Source: Nitratireductor pacificus pht-3B
GTDB taxonomy: Bacteria; Pseudomonadota; Alphaproteobacteria; Rhizobiales; Rhizobiaceae
Direction: 5' to 3'
Length of the DNA: 64,000 bases
Assembly (NCBI RefSeq): GCF_000300335.1
Contig: NZ_AMRM01000003.1
Span: 1-64,000, forward strand
In this document: piece by piece, positions 49,344 to 58,083 of the stretch
How the letters are laid out: each line of letters begins with the position of its first letter
Numbering within the stretch: position 1 is the stretch's first letter
Notes under the pieces: generated by a model
Seen by the model: the letters and a program-made list of their open reading frames with translations, nothing else
What the model was told of the DNA's origin: nothing
The model's database searches: none
Program-made: the position numbers and the translations under genes

Positions 49344-50627
49344 TCAGATCTGCGCCAGTGCCTGCTGCAGGTCGGCGATGATGTCTTCGGCGTCCTCGAT
49401 GCCGATCGACAGGCGGATGACGTCGACACCGGCGCCCGCCGCCGCCTTCTGATCGTCGGAGAGCTGGCGGTGCGTGGTCGACGCCGGATGGATGATCAGC
49501 GATTTCGTGTCGCCGATATTGGCCAGGTGCGAGAAGAGCTCGACGCCCTCCACGACCTTGATGCCGGCGTCGTAGCCGCCCTTCAGGCCGAAGGTGAACA
49601 CCGCGCCCGCACCGTTCGGCGCATACTTCTGCATCAGCCCGTGGTTCGGATCTTCCGGCAGACCCGGATAGGAGACCCAGGACACGGCCTCGTGCCCGCG
49701 CAGCCACTCGGCGACCTTCAGCGCGTTGTCGCAGTGGCGCTGCATCCTGAGCGGCAGCGTCTCGATGCCGGTCAATATCTGGAACGCGTTGAACGGCGAG
49801 ATGGCCGGGCCGAAATCGCGCAGCCCCAGCACGCGCGCCGCGATGGCGAAGGCGAAATTGCCGAACGTCTCGTGCAGCACCATGCCGCCATATTCGGGGC
49901 GCGGCTCCGACAGCATCGGATACTTGCCCGACTTCGACCAGTCGAACGTGCCGCCGTCGACCAGAACGCCGCCGACCGAATTGCCGTGACCGCCCATGAA
50001 CTTCGTCAGCGAATGCAGCACCAGATCGGCGCCATGCTCGATCGGGCGGACCAGATAGGGCGAGGCCATGGTGTTGTCGACGACGAAGGGCAGCCCGTGC
50101 TTGCGGGCGATATCGCCGATCTTCTCCAGGTCGACGAAGGTGCCGCCCGGATTGGCGAGGCTTTCGACGAAGATCGCCTGCGTCTGGTCGTCGATCTGGC
50201 TTTCGAAGGTCGAAAGATCCTCCGGATCGGCCCAGCGGACATGCCAGTCGAAATTCTTGAAGGCGTGGCCGAACTGGTTGATCGAGCCGCCGTAGAGTTT
50301 CTTCGCGGCGATGAAGTTCGCACCCGGCCGCATCAGCGAATGGAACGTCAGGAGCTGCGCGGCATGGCCCGAAGCGGTGGCGACGGCGGCCGTGCCGCCC
50401 TCGAGGGCGGCGACGCGCTCCTCGAGCACCGCCTGGGTCGGGTTCATGATGCGGGTGTAGATGTTGCCGAAGGCCTTCAGGCCGAACAGGGACGCCGCGT
50501 GATCGGCATCGTCGAACACGTAGGAAGTTGTCTGGTAGATCGGCGTGGCGCGCGCGCCGGTGGCGGGATCCGGCTGGGCTCCGGCGTGGACGGCCAGCGT
50601 GTTGAAACCAGGCGTGCGCTCGCTCAT
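49344..50627 (-). CDS. metY: O-acetylhomoserine (thiol)-lyase / aminocarboxypropyltransferase
   Basis: 427 residues from ATG 50627 (GGAGG seven bases upstream). PLP-dependent; makes homocysteine (or methionine with methanethiol) from O-acetylhomoserine and sulfide. Visible: [31 protein letters not shown] (about 8-38), [16 protein letters not shown] with the PLP Lys around 207, and the C-terminal [20 protein letters not shown]. Length (about 430) separates it from MetB/MetC-type members. Upstream lies a pseudoknot-prone leader resembling SAM-II riboswitches, so repression by S-adenosylmethionine is plausible. Confidence 0.93.
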   Translation of the reverse strand: MSERTPGFNTLAVHAGAQPDPATGARATPIYQTTSYVFDDADHAASLFGLKAFGNIYTRIMNPTQAVLEERVAALEGGTAAVATASGHAAQLLTFHSLMRPGANFIAAKKLYGGSINQFGHAFKNFDWHVRWADPEDLSTFESQIDDQTQAIFVESLANPGGTFVDLEKIGDIARKHGLPFVVDNTMASPYLVRPIEHGADLVLHSLTKFMGGHGNSVGGVLVDGGTFDWSKSGKYPMLSEPRPEYGGMVLHETFGNFAFAIAARVLGLRDFGPAISPFNAFQILTGIETLPLRMQRHCDNALKVAEWLRGHEAVSWVSYPGLPEDPNHGLMQKYAPNGAGAVFTFGLKGGYDAGIKVVEGVELFSHLANIGDTKSLIIHPASTTHRQLSDDQKAAAGAGVDVIRLSIGIEDAEDIIADLQQALAQI

Positions 50628-50634
50628 GCTATTT

Positions 50635-50699
50635 CCTCCGTGCATTTCGGCATGTTTCACTCGGTGTGCCGGCATCAATACAGAGGGTCACCCACCGAG
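50635..50699 (-). promoter_or_regulatory. Candidate SAM-II-like pseudoknot leader of metY
   Basis: On the minus strand CTCGGTG (50699-50693) pairs with CACCGAG (50666-50660). The loop segment CGGCA (50671-50667) can pair with TGCCG (50652-50648) downstream, an H-type pseudoknot that ends just before GGAGG (50639-50635). The tail GUGAAACAUGCCGAAA resembles the SAM-II 3' part (...GAUAAAUGUAGCUAAA...), and GUAUUG in the loop is shared. SAM-II is known in front of met genes in alphaproteobacteria. The match is incomplete. Confidence 0.45.
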
Positions 50700-50742
50700 G
50701 CAAAGGAGATTTGACCCCACGGCAGCGGCGCATGCGGAAAAA

Positions 50743-51264
50743 TCACCGCTGGCGGATGCCGAAACTCTGGAAACCCTTGCGCATCAGCGGCTTCTTCGAC
50801 GAGATGACCCGGCTGTTGATGCCGTTCCAGCCGATCTCACCGGACAGGCGCGCATATTCGATCTTGGGGCAGCGGTTCATCACCACCTGGATACCGGCTT
50901 CCTCCAGGCGCCGCGCCGATGCGTCGTCGCGAACGGTGAGCTGCATCCACACGACTTTCGGCAGCGGATCCATCGCGAGCACCTCGTCGGCGACGCCGGG
51001 AACGGCGGCGGAGGGGCGGAACACGTCGATCATGTCGACCGGCTCCGGCAGGTCGGCGAGCCGCGCCACCACCGGCCGGCCGAGGATCGTCTTGCCCGCC
51101 TGGCCCGGATTGACCGGATACACCGCATAGCCCTTGTCGATCAGGTACTTGGTGACGAAGAAGCTCGGCCGGACTTCGTTTGCCGAGGCCCCGACGATGG
51201 CGACACTCTTCACCGTGTTCAGGATCGCGGAGATATACGCGTCGTCATAGGTATCGTGATTCAT
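50743..51264 (-). CDS. CoA-binding protein (YccU-like)
   Basis: 173 residues. Rossmann-type CoA-binding domain: SVAIVGASANEVRPSFFVTKYLIDKGYAVYPVNPGQAGKTILG at about 20-62, then DMIDVFRPSA and VVWMQLTVRDDASARRLEEAGIQVVMNRCPKIEY. This is the fold of succinyl-CoA synthetase alpha, here alone. Function unknown. Located upstream of metY on the same strand, separated from it by the pseudoknot leader. Confidence 0.92.
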   Translation of the reverse strand: MNHDTYDDAYISAILNTVKSVAIVGASANEVRPSFFVTKYLIDKGYAVYPVNPGQAGKTILGRPVVARLADLPEPVDMIDVFRPSAAVPGVADEVLAMDPLPKVVWMQLTVRDDASARRLEEAGIQVVMNRCPKIEYARLSGEIGWNGINSRVISSKKPLMRKGFQSFGIRQR

Positions 51265-51368
51265 TGCCGGTCCCGGGAAGCCGCGCCGCGGTCGCCGGAC
51301 TGTATCGGCGGGCGCGTGTTCGTGATATGCTTTCGCAGCGTTGCAAGCCGAAAGCGAAGTGCTCGATC

Positions 51369-51716
51369 ATGTTGCGATATGCCGCCCCGATCCTTGGTGT
51401 CCTTGTCACCGGCGTCCTTGCCTTCACGGGCCAGGCCGAGGCCATCTCTCGCTACAATTCAACTGCCATGAGCTGCGCCGCGGTGCAAGGGAGGATCGCC
51501 GCGGAAGGCGCGGCCATCATGCGCTACCGGTCCCAGCGCAATCCCAGCCTGACGCTCTACGACCGCTATGTCGCGCACGGCTATCTCTGTCCCGCCGGCC
51601 ATCGCGCGGTGCGCAGCCATATCCCCACCGCCGACCGCGCCTCCTGCCCGGTCCTTCACTGCAAGCCCGAAATGCGCGACCGTTCGAACCGGCGTTTCTG
51701 GCTGTTCGGCGACTGA
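51369..51716 (+). CDS. Small secreted four-cysteine protein (copy A)
   Basis: 115 residues from ATG 51369. Signal peptide at about 1-24 (hydrophobic APILGVLVTGVLAFTG, cut near AEA). The mature part has four cysteines spaced C-x37-C-x18-C-x4-C with TLYDRYV, CPAGHRAV and RSHIPTADRASCPVLHC. The next gene has the same spacing. The C-terminal tail is basic. Function unknown; the pattern suggests two disulfides in a small periplasmic or surface protein. Confidence 0.75.
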   Translation: MLRYAAPILGVLVTGVLAFTGQAEAISRYNSTAMSCAAVQGRIAAEGAAIMRYRSQRNPSLTLYDRYVAHGYLCPAGHRAVRSHIPTADRASCPVLHCKPEMRDRSNRRFWLFGD

Positions 51717-51787
51717 TGCATCATCCAGCGAACGAATCGCGCAACGCCCGGAAAACTAGAATAAACTAATCGTATTCATCATCGTTT

Positions 51788-51818
51788 GTTTGCATAAACA
51801 TGCGCTTTTTATGCAAAC
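51788..51818. promoter_or_regulatory. AT-rich 11-bp inverted repeat between the two four-cysteine protein genes
   Basis: GTTTGCATAAA (51788-51798) and TTTATGCAAAC (51808-51818) with a 9-base loop. It could be a terminator of copy A or an operator for copy B; T-rich on both sides. A TATATG lies 17-22 bases beyond. Confidence 0.5.
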
Positions 51819-51914
51819 GGACCCCTGCGTATATGTCCTGCCGCACCCCGGAGAACGGCTCCGGGCGCGGTCTTGATGCGGCCTAACCAGCATGCAGAGA
51901 AGAAAGGACAACCC

Positions 51915-52202
51915 ATGCCGACACGTTCCCTTATTGCGCTGAGCGCGCTTGCCCTTGCCCTGCCCACCCTCCCTGCCGCAGCAGCTCCGAGCTGCGGGCA
52001 GATCCAGGCGCAGGCCGCGGCGCCGCGCGGCGCCACGATACGGTATCCCTCGCCGACCGGCTCCGGGATGACGCTCTATGATCGCTTCGTGACCCGGGGG
52101 GCAGCCTGCATGCCCGGCTACAGCAGGGTCCCGCGGTCGATCCCGGCGGCGGACACCGCGAACTGCCGGGTCTTCGTCTGTGCGATCAGGAACGACGACT
52201 GA
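51915..52202 (+). CDS. Small secreted four-cysteine protein (copy B)
   Basis: 95 residues from ATG 51915 (AAAGGA seven bases upstream). Signal peptide about 1-23 (LIALSALALALPTLPAAAA). Mature part repeats the cysteine spacing of copy A: C-x37-C-x18-C-x4-C, with TLYDRFV, CMPGYSRV and RSIPAADTANCRVFVC. Unlike A it lacks the basic tail. Paralogous tandem pair, family not known to me. No enzymatic motif. Confidence 0.78.
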   Translation: MPTRSLIALSALALALPTLPAAAAPSCGQIQAQAAAPRGATIRYPSPTGSGMTLYDRFVTRGAACMPGYSRVPRSIPAADTANCRVFVCAIRNDD

Positions 52203-52241
52203 GCGCGCCTCGCCTCCGACCGGCGGCTTCCCGGTCCGCCA

Positions 52242-52265
52242 GAGACAGGCCGTCAGGCCTGTCTC
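52242..52265. terminator. Bidirectional hairpin between copy B and the enoyl-CoA hydratase gene
   Basis: GAGACAGGCC (52242-52251) pairs with GGCCTGTCTC (52256-52265) around GTCA; it lies between two convergent genes. Few T residues follow. Confidence 0.65.
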
Positions 52266-52288
52266 CCTTCACCGGACTAAACAATGTC

Positions 52289-53110
52289 TTAGGCATCCTT
52301 CCATTCCGGCGAACGCTTCTCGATGAAAGCGCCGATGCCCTCCTCGGCGTCGCGGGCGAGCATGTTCTCGACCATCACCCGGGCGGCATAGTCATAGGCC
52401 TGCGACAGGCCCATCTCCGCCTGCGCGTAAAACGCCTCCTTGCCGATCTTCACCGTCAAAGACGATTTTGAAGCAATGGTTTGCGCCAGTTTGGCGACAG
52501 TCTGATTCAACGCGTCACGCGGCACCACGCGGTTGACGAGACCCATGCCGTGCGCCGTCTCCGCGTCAATCATCTCGCCGGTCAGCAGCATTTCCATGGC
52601 GTGCTTGCGCGCGACGTTGCGCGACAGCGCCACCATCGGCGTCGAGCAGAACAGGCCGATGTTCACGCCCGGCGTCGCAAACCGGGCCGTTTCGCTCGCC
52701 ACGGCCAGATCGCAGGACGCGACGAGCTGGCAGCCCGCCGCCGTCGCCACGCCGTCCACCTCGGCGATCACCGGTTTCGGATGGCGCACCACCGCCTGCA
52801 TCAGTTCGGCGCACAACTGCATCGTCGTCTCGAAGAATCCCCGCCCCCGGTCCGCGTCGCCGCGATGGGCGGTCAGCTCCTTCAGGTCGTGGCCGGCAGA
52901 AAACACCTTTTCCGACGAGCGCAGGACGATGACGCGCACGCCGGCGTCGTCGCGCGCCCGGTCGAGCGCTCCCTTCAGCGCCCGCATCACGGCGATCGAC
53001 AGCGCATTGGCCGGCGGACTGGACAGCGTCAGCGTCAGGATGCCGCCGGCGCTCGCCGCCGTCACGGGCGCCCTTACGGGTTCTTCGATGCCTGCAGCGG
53101 CCTCGGCCAT
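52289..53110 (-). CDS. Enoyl-CoA hydratase/isomerase family protein (ECHDC3-like)
   Basis: 273 residues from ATG 53110. Crotonase fold: oxyanion-hole FSAGHDLKEL (about 75), EVDGVATAAGCQLVASCDLAVASETARFATPGVNIGLFCSTP (about 125-165). The first catalytic Glu position (ASE) is kept, but the second, usually PE(V/I)xLG, reads PGVNIG. So true hydratase activity is doubtful; ECHDC3-like proteins share this feature. A lipid-metabolism role is likely. It starts 133 bp from the divergent thioesterase gene. Confidence 0.9.
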   Translation of the reverse strand: MAEAAAGIEEPVRAPVTAASAGGILTLTLSSPPANALSIAVMRALKGALDRARDDAGVRVIVLRSSEKVFSAGHDLKELTAHRGDADRGRGFFETTMQLCAELMQAVVRHPKPVIAEVDGVATAAGCQLVASCDLAVASETARFATPGVNIGLFCSTPMVALSRNVARKHAMEMLLTGEMIDAETAHGMGLVNRVVPRDALNQTVAKLAQTIASKSSLTVKIGKEAFYAQAEMGLSQAYDYAARVMVENMLARDAEEGIGAFIEKRSPEWKDA

Positions 53111-53242
53111 GTGCCTTCTCCTGTCCTGGTTGATGCACGATCGGGGTGCCAGCATAGTTCGGCTTGTCTTCGCGCGGCAATCCGGCAATTGTTTCGACTG
53201 CGCGACATCGCGCGCGGGACCAAGCAGCGGAGGATTGCCGGG

Positions 53243-53707
53243 ATGGATGCCAGACGCGCAGCGGAAACCTATCGGCCGCTCATGCAGGCCCGCGAGGTGA
53301 ACGCCTTTCTGCGCGAAGTCTTCCCGCAGGCCTGCGGCGGGGAACCGCCCGACTACCGCGCGCTCGATATCTGGCCCGGTGGCTGCCACGTGCGGCTAGA
53401 GGCCGGCTTCCAGCACCTGCGTCCGGGCGACACGGTCTCCGGCCCGTCGCTGTTCGCGCTGGCCGATATCGGCGGCTATGTCTGCGCCCTCTCGCATATC
53501 GGCCCCGAGGCGCTAGCCGTCACCACCAATCTCAACATCAACTTCATGCGCAAGGCCACGGCCGGGCCGGTCGACGGGCACTGTCGCATCCTCAAGCTCG
53601 GCAGGCGCCTGATGGTGTTCGAGGCCGAGCTTTTCAGCGGTGAGAAGCAGGCAACGGTCGCCCACGCGACCGGCACCTATTCGCTGCCGCCCACCGGCGG
53701 CGCCTAA
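53243..53707 (+). CDS. PaaI-family acyl-CoA thioesterase
   Basis: 154 residues from ATG 53243 with GGAGG 9 bases upstream. Hot-dog fold with RPGDTVSGPSLFALADIGGYVCALSHIG (the Asp-containing helix of the 4HBT/PaaI family at about 70-85) and TNLNINFMRKATAGPVDGHCRILKLGRRLMVFEAELFSGEKQATVAHATGTYSLP at about 95-150. It hydrolyses acyl-CoA thioesters, fitting the divergent crotonase-like gene. A repeat element follows. Confidence 0.9.
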   Translation: MDARRAAETYRPLMQAREVNAFLREVFPQACGGEPPDYRALDIWPGGCHVRLEAGFQHLRPGDTVSGPSLFALADIGGYVCALSHIGPEALAVTTNLNINFMRKATAGPVDGHCRILKLGRRLMVFEAELFSGEKQATVAHATGTYSLPPTGGA

Positions 53708-53810
53708 TGCATGTCGCTTTCAAGTGAGTTCATTTGAAAGACAACGAACATGCATCGTTTCAAAGTGCTACAGCGCCGCGCGTCTTACAAGACGCGCGGC
53801 GCTGTAGCAC
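53708..53810. repeat. Two rhizobial palindromes downstream of the thioesterase gene
   Basis: First: ATGCATGT...ACATGCAT with TTTCAAGTG...ATTTGAAA inside (about 53708-53756). Second: perfect 22-bp inverted repeat, 53765-53786 with 53789-53810, of the form GTGCTACAGCGCCGCGCGTC. I recognise both as interspersed elements in rhizobia. They probably end the thioesterase transcript. Confidence 0.7.
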
Positions 53811-53927
53811 ATCTCCGGTAAAAGCAGGTGCATCGGGAACGCGCTGGATCTTGTTCTTTCCGCGTTGTCCGAGGCCGGAACGATCCCGCTTCGGCTGGGA
53901 ATACTCCTGGAAAGCGACTTGCAGATA

Positions 53928-53943
53928 CGGTATCTAAATACCG
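53928..53943. other. CGGTAT-CTAA-ATACCG hairpin in the rplM upstream region
   Basis: Perfect 6-bp arms 53928-53933 and 53938-53943. It lies 58 bases before the -35 of rplM. The remaining bases 53811-54000 show no gene. Confidence 0.4.
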
Positions 53944-54000
53944 CAAATATAAACCACTGTTTTTGCTTTGTTATTTTTCGATACTGCGCAATACCTGTGC

Positions 54001-54029
54001 TTGACGGCGCCTTGCAACCCCTGTAGACA
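54001..54029 (+). promoter_or_regulatory. rplM-rpsI promoter
   Basis: TTGACG (54001-54006), 17-bp spacer, TAGACA (54024-54029). It is 113 bp upstream of rplM, leaving a leader that could host autoregulation by L13/S9. Confidence 0.65.
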
Positions 54030-54142
54030 GCACGAGCCTGCGGCGGCGTGTCGTCGCGGACGCTTGCGCGCCCTGAAAGCCCGCAAGACAAGCAACAAGA
54101 AACGCCCTGCCCTGTGGCCGGGTCCAGTAAGTGGAAAAGACC

Positions 54143-54607
54143 ATGAAGACATTTTCGCAGAAGCCTGCGGAGGTGACGAAGAAGTGGGTTCTGATCGACG
54201 CCGAAGGTCTCGTCGTCGGCCGTCTCGCCACCATCGTCGCCAACCGCCTGCGCGGCAAGCACAAGCCCACCTTCACCCCGCATGTGGACGATGGCGACAA
54301 CGTCATCATCATCAATGCCGAGAAGGTCGTGCTGACCGGCAAGAAGTACACCGACAAGAAGTACTACTGGCATACGGGCCATCCCGGCGGCATCAAGGAG
54401 CGCACCGCGCGCCAGCTGATCGAGGGCCGCTTCCCCGAGCGCCTGCTCGAGAAGGCCGTCGAGCGCATGATCCCGCGCGGGCCGCTTGGCCGCCGCCAGA
54501 TGAAGAATCTGCGCGTCTATGCCGGCGCCGAGCATCCGCACACGGCGCAGAACCCGGAGACGCTGGACGTCGCCGCCATGAGCAAGAAGAATGTGAGGGC
54601 CCAGTAA
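54143..54607 (+). CDS. rplM: 50S ribosomal protein L13
   Basis: 154 residues from ATG 54143; a GTG 12 bases earlier is not needed. Family sequence: [56 protein letters not shown] at about 13-70 and [24 protein letters not shown] near the end. Binds 23S rRNA early in assembly. One base separates its stop from rpsI. Confidence 0.98.
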   Translation: MKTFSQKPAEVTKKWVLIDAEGLVVGRLATIVANRLRGKHKPTFTPHVDDGDNVIIINAEKVVLTGKKYTDKKYYWHTGHPGGIKERTARQLIEGRFPERLLEKAVERMIPRGPLGRRQMKNLRVYAGAEHPHTAQNPETLDVAAMSKKNVRAQ

Positions 54608-54608
54608 C

Positions 54609-55091
54609 ATGGCCGAAATCAATTCCCTCGAAGAGCTGGGTGCGGCGACCGCCGCGCAGACGAGCGAGCAGCAGGCTCCCGTCCACGTCCAGAAGCTCGA
54701 CGCCCAGGGCCGCGCCTACGCGACCGGCAAGCGCAAGAACGCCATCGCCCGTGTCTGGGTCAAGCCGGGCTCCGGCAAGATCACGGTCAACGACAAGGAG
54801 TTCAACGCCTATTTCGCCCGTCCGGTCCTGCAGATGATCCTGCAGCAGCCGATCATCGCGGCGAGCCGCAACGGTCAGTACGACATCGTCGCGACCGTCG
54901 TCGGCGGCGGCCTTTCGGGCCAGGCGGGCGCTGTGCGCCACGGCATCTCCAAGGCGCTGACCCATTACGAGCCGGCCCTGCGCGCCGTGCTCAAGAAGGG
55001 TGGTTTCCTGACCCGCGACAGCCGCGTGGTCGAGCGTAAGAAGTACGGCAAGGCCAAGGCCCGCCGCTCGTTCCAGTTCTCGAAGCGCTAA
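54609..55091 (+). CDS. rpsI: 30S ribosomal protein S9
   Basis: 160 residues, with an alphaproteobacterial N-terminal extension of about 30. Core: [33 protein letters not shown] and [19 protein letters not shown], ending in the P-site-contacting SKR at the C-terminus (RSFQFSKR). Translated with rplM. Terminator at 55116-55141. Confidence 0.98.
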   Translation: MAEINSLEELGAATAAQTSEQQAPVHVQKLDAQGRAYATGKRKNAIARVWVKPGSGKITVNDKEFNAYFARPVLQMILQQPIIAASRNGQYDIVATVVGGGLSGQAGAVRHGISKALTHYEPALRAVLKKGGFLTRDSRVVERKKYGKAKARRSFQFSKR

Positions 55092-55115
55092 GCTTCGGAA
55101 CAAGACCGAACGAAG

Positions 55116-55141
55116 AAGCGGGCCCTCGGGTCCGCTTTTTT
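55116..55141 (+). terminator. Intrinsic terminator after rpsI
   Basis: AAGCGGGCCC (55116-55125) pairs with GGGTCCGCTT (55128-55137, one G-U) and runs into T5. Ends the rplM-rpsI operon. Confidence 0.85.
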
Positions 55142-55254
55142 GTTGCGCGAAGCCTGTTGTTCACCCTACCCATTGGGCACACGCCATAGCATTCTGCAGT
55201 CCGGTGGATCACCCGACGTCCGCGCAAATGCGGAGAACAAGAAGATCGAGCGCC

Positions 55255-56202
55255 ATGCCGTCGAACGCCATCGACCACGCCTTCACCGCCCGCAGCCTGA
55301 CCGGCGCGGCCAGCGACCCGACCTATGCGGGCGCGCTCTCCTTCATGCGGCGGAAATACACCAAGAACCTCAAGGGCGCCGATGCCGTCGTCTGGGGCAT
55401 TCCCTTCGACGCGGCGGTCTCCAACCGGCCCGGCGCGCGCTTCGGCCCGCAGGCGATCAGGCGCGCCTCAGCGATCTTCGACAATGATCCGCAATACCCC
55501 TTCGACCGCGATCTCTTCGCCGCGCTGTCGGTGATTGACTATGGCGACTGCCTGCTCGATTACGGCAATCACCAGAAGACGCCGGCGACGATCGAGCGGG
55601 AAGCGGCAAAAATCCTCAGATCGGGCGCCTTCCTCCTGTCGCTCGGGGGCGATCATTTCGTCACCTGGCCGCTTCTAAAGGCGCATGCGGCGCTGCACGG
55701 TCCGCTGGCGCTGGTGCAGTTCGACGCGCATCAGGACACCTGGTTCGACGACGGGCGGCGCATCGACCACGGTTCCTTCGTCGGCCGCGCCGTGCGCGAC
55801 GGGGTGATCGACCCGGCGCACTCGATCCAGGTCGGCATCCGCACCCATGCGCCGGAGGATTGCGGCATCGCGATCCTGCACGGGCATGCCGTCGAGGAGA
55901 TGCGGGCCGCCGAGATCGCCGAAGCCATCATCGCCCGCGTCGGCGACCGGCCAGCCTATGTGACCTTCGACATCGACTGCCTCGACCCGGCCTTCGCACC
56001 CGGTACGGGCACCCCGGTGGCGGGCGGCCCGTCGAGCGCGAAAATGCTCTCCGTTCTGCGCCAGCTCGGCGCGCTGCGCATGGTCGGCGCGGATGTGGTC
56101 GAAGTGGCCCCGGCCTACGATCACGCCGACATCACCGCCATCGCGGGCGCCTCTGTCGCCATGCATTATCTGGGCCTTCTCGCCGGCAGGGAGCGACGAT
56201 AG
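55255..56202 (+). CDS. speB: Agmatinase/arginase family ureohydrolase (SpeB)
   Basis: 315 residues from ATG 55255. Mn-binding motifs: GGDHFVTWPLL (about 135), LVQFDAHQDTW, and FDIDCLDPAFAPGTGTPVAGG (about 235-255). VSNRPGARFGPQAIRRAS is the agmatinase-type N-terminal substrate loop. Hydrolyses agmatine to putrescine and urea, or a close relative (guanidinobutyrase). It lies 90 bp upstream of argC, both touching arginine metabolism. Confidence 0.9.
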   Translation: MPSNAIDHAFTARSLTGAASDPTYAGALSFMRRKYTKNLKGADAVVWGIPFDAAVSNRPGARFGPQAIRRASAIFDNDPQYPFDRDLFAALSVIDYGDCLLDYGNHQKTPATIEREAAKILRSGAFLLSLGGDHFVTWPLLKAHAALHGPLALVQFDAHQDTWFDDGRRIDHGSFVGRAVRDGVIDPAHSIQVGIRTHAPEDCGIAILHGHAVEEMRAAEIAEAIIARVGDRPAYVTFDIDCLDPAFAPGTGTPVAGGPSSAKMLSVLRQLGALRMVGADVVEVAPAYDHADITAIAGASVAMHYLGLLAGRERR

Positions 56203-56291
56203 GCGCTCATCCGACGATTCAACGCGCTGACGGATTGATTCCGCCGGCCGGCACAACCATCTGAAATCAGACTCTTTTCCAGGACAGACCC

Positions 56292-57227
56292 ATGACGGCG
56301 AAAATCTTCATCGATGGCGAACACGGCACCACCGGCCTGCAGATCAGGACGCGGCTCGCCGAGCGGCGCGACATCGAGGTGATCTCCATCCCCACGGAGA
56401 AGCGCAAGGACCCCGCCGCGCGCGCCGAGTTCCTCAACACGGCTGACATCGCGATCCTGTGCCTGCCCGACGATGCCGCCCGCGAAAGCGTCTCCCTGAT
56501 CGAGAACAACACGACGCGCGTCATCGACGCCTCGACGGCGCACCGGGTCGCAGAAGGCTGGACCTACGGCTTCGCCGAGATGGACAAGGCGCAGGGCGAC
56601 GCCATCCGCAATGCGGGGCGCGTCGCCAATCCCGGCTGCTGGCCGCAGGGTCCGATCGCCTTCCTGCGGCCCCTGATCGCCGCTGGCCTGCTGCCGGCCG
56701 ACCTCGCCGTGACCGTCAACGGGATTTCGGGCTATTCGGGCGGCGGGCGGACGATGATCGAGGACTACGAGGCCTCTCGCGATGAGGCGCCCGAGTTCAT
56801 GCCCTATGCGCTGACCCTGAAGCACAAGCACGTGCCGGAGCTGCAGGCCTATTCCGGCCTGTCCGGCGCGCCGCTGATGCAGCCCGCCGTCGGCAATTTT
56901 GCGCAAGGCATGCTGACCGCCCTGCCCCTGCAGCTCGGCCACCTGCCGCGCGTGCCGACGGGCGCCGAACTCCATGCCGCGCTCGCTGACCATTACGGCG
57001 CCATCACAGGCAGCGTCGTCGATGTCGCCCCCCTCGGCAATGCCGAGCGCAGCGGCGCCCTCGACCCCGAGCGGCACAATGGCAGCAACAACATGACGCT
57101 GCACGTCTTCGCCAACGACGCGCGCGCCCAGGCGCTGCTGATCGCCGTCTATGACAATCTCGGCAAGGGAGCCTCGGGCGCGGCCGTGCAGAACATGGAC
57201 CTGATGATCGGAAGCGATGGCCGATAG
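56292..57227 (+). CDS. argC: N-acetyl-gamma-glutamyl-phosphate reductase, type 2
   Basis: 311 residues. Third step of arginine synthesis, NADPH-dependent reduction. Short ArgC type 2: N-terminal IDGEHGTTGLQIRTRLAERRDI, catalytic Cys in NPGCWPQGPIAF (about 117), SGYSGGGRTMIEDYE and HNGSNNMTLHVF. The last codons overlap the next gene by 11 bp. Confidence 0.95.
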   Translation: MTAKIFIDGEHGTTGLQIRTRLAERRDIEVISIPTEKRKDPAARAEFLNTADIAILCLPDDAARESVSLIENNTTRVIDASTAHRVAEGWTYGFAEMDKAQGDAIRNAGRVANPGCWPQGPIAFLRPLIAAGLLPADLAVTVNGISGYSGGGRTMIEDYEASRDEAPEFMPYALTLKHKHVPELQAYSGLSGAPLMQPAVGNFAQGMLTALPLQLGHLPRVPTGAELHAALADHYGAITGSVVDVAPLGNAERSGALDPERHNGSNNMTLHVFANDARAQALLIAVYDNLGKGASGAAVQNMDLMIGSDGR

Positions 57228-58083
57228 CACCGCGGAAGCGCCCGCCTCACCGGACTTTCCGCCAGACTTTCCGCCAGACTGGGACATCATCTCGGTCCGG
57301 CTGATGGCGGACACGCCGGCAAGCCATATCTGGGAAGTGACCCGCTGCGGCGGCGACATCGCCGTGGTCAAGGACCACAAGCCCGCCGGGCTGGAGAATT
57401 TCGAGACCGGCGCGCTCTTCCTGCAATGGCGGGCGGGCCGGGATGCGGTGCGGCTGATCGACCGGCGCGACAACGCCCATCTCATCGAGCATGCGGGTGA
57501 TCGCACGCTGCTCGACGTGCTCGATGAGAGCGGTGACGAGGCGGCGAACACGCTGGCGGCCGAGATGCTCGCCCGGCTGGCCGGCGATGCGAGCTCACCG
57601 GCGCCCGCAGGCCTGACGCCGCTGCGGGACCATTTCCGCAGCCTGTTCGCGAAGGCCCGCGAGGACCGCAGCTCCGGCCGGGAAACGCCGTTCACGCGCG
57701 CGGCATCCATCGTCGACGACCTCCTGTCGAACCAGCGCGACGTGCGCCCCCTGCATGGCGACTTCCATCACGAGAACATGATGTTCGGCCCGCGCGGCTG
57801 GCTGCTGATCGATCCGACGGGCATCGCGGGCGACGCCTGCTACGATGCCGCCAATCTGTTCTACAATCCGCTGGAGCGCGACGACCTGCGCAACGATCCG
57901 GACCGCGCCGCGCGGCTTGCCGCCCTGCTCTCGCGTCGGCTCGGGCGCGATGCGGGCGATTTCCTGCGCTACGGCCTTGCCCATGCCTGCCTGTCGGCCT
58001 CATGGCACCTGGAAGACGGGAATGCGGACGAAGCCGCGCGCAGCCTGTCCGTGGCGCGCGCCGTGGAGATGGCGCTTCAGTAG
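57217..58083 (+). CDS. APH family kinase (aminoglycoside/streptomycin 6-phosphotransferase-like)
   Basis: 288 residues. Kinase motifs: [16 protein letters not shown] (Brenner HGDxHxxN, about 185) and [28 protein letters not shown] (the DxD-like metal aspartate at about 205-230). N-terminal lobe short, with [17 protein letters not shown] holding the Lys. Closest to StrA/StrB-type APH(6) but chromosomal and next to argC, so the natural substrate may be a metabolite; resistance is not implied. Translated in overlap with argC. Confidence 0.82.
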   Translation: MADSTAEAPASPDFPPDFPPDWDIISVRLMADTPASHIWEVTRCGGDIAVVKDHKPAGLENFETGALFLQWRAGRDAVRLIDRRDNAHLIEHAGDRTLLDVLDESGDEAANTLAAEMLARLAGDASSPAPAGLTPLRDHFRSLFAKAREDRSSGRETPFTRAASIVDDLLSNQRDVRPLHGDFHHENMMFGPRGWLLIDPTGIAGDACYDAANLFYNPLERDDLRNDPDRAARLAALLSRRLGRDAGDFLRYGLAHACLSASWHLEDGNADEAARSLSVARAVEMALQ

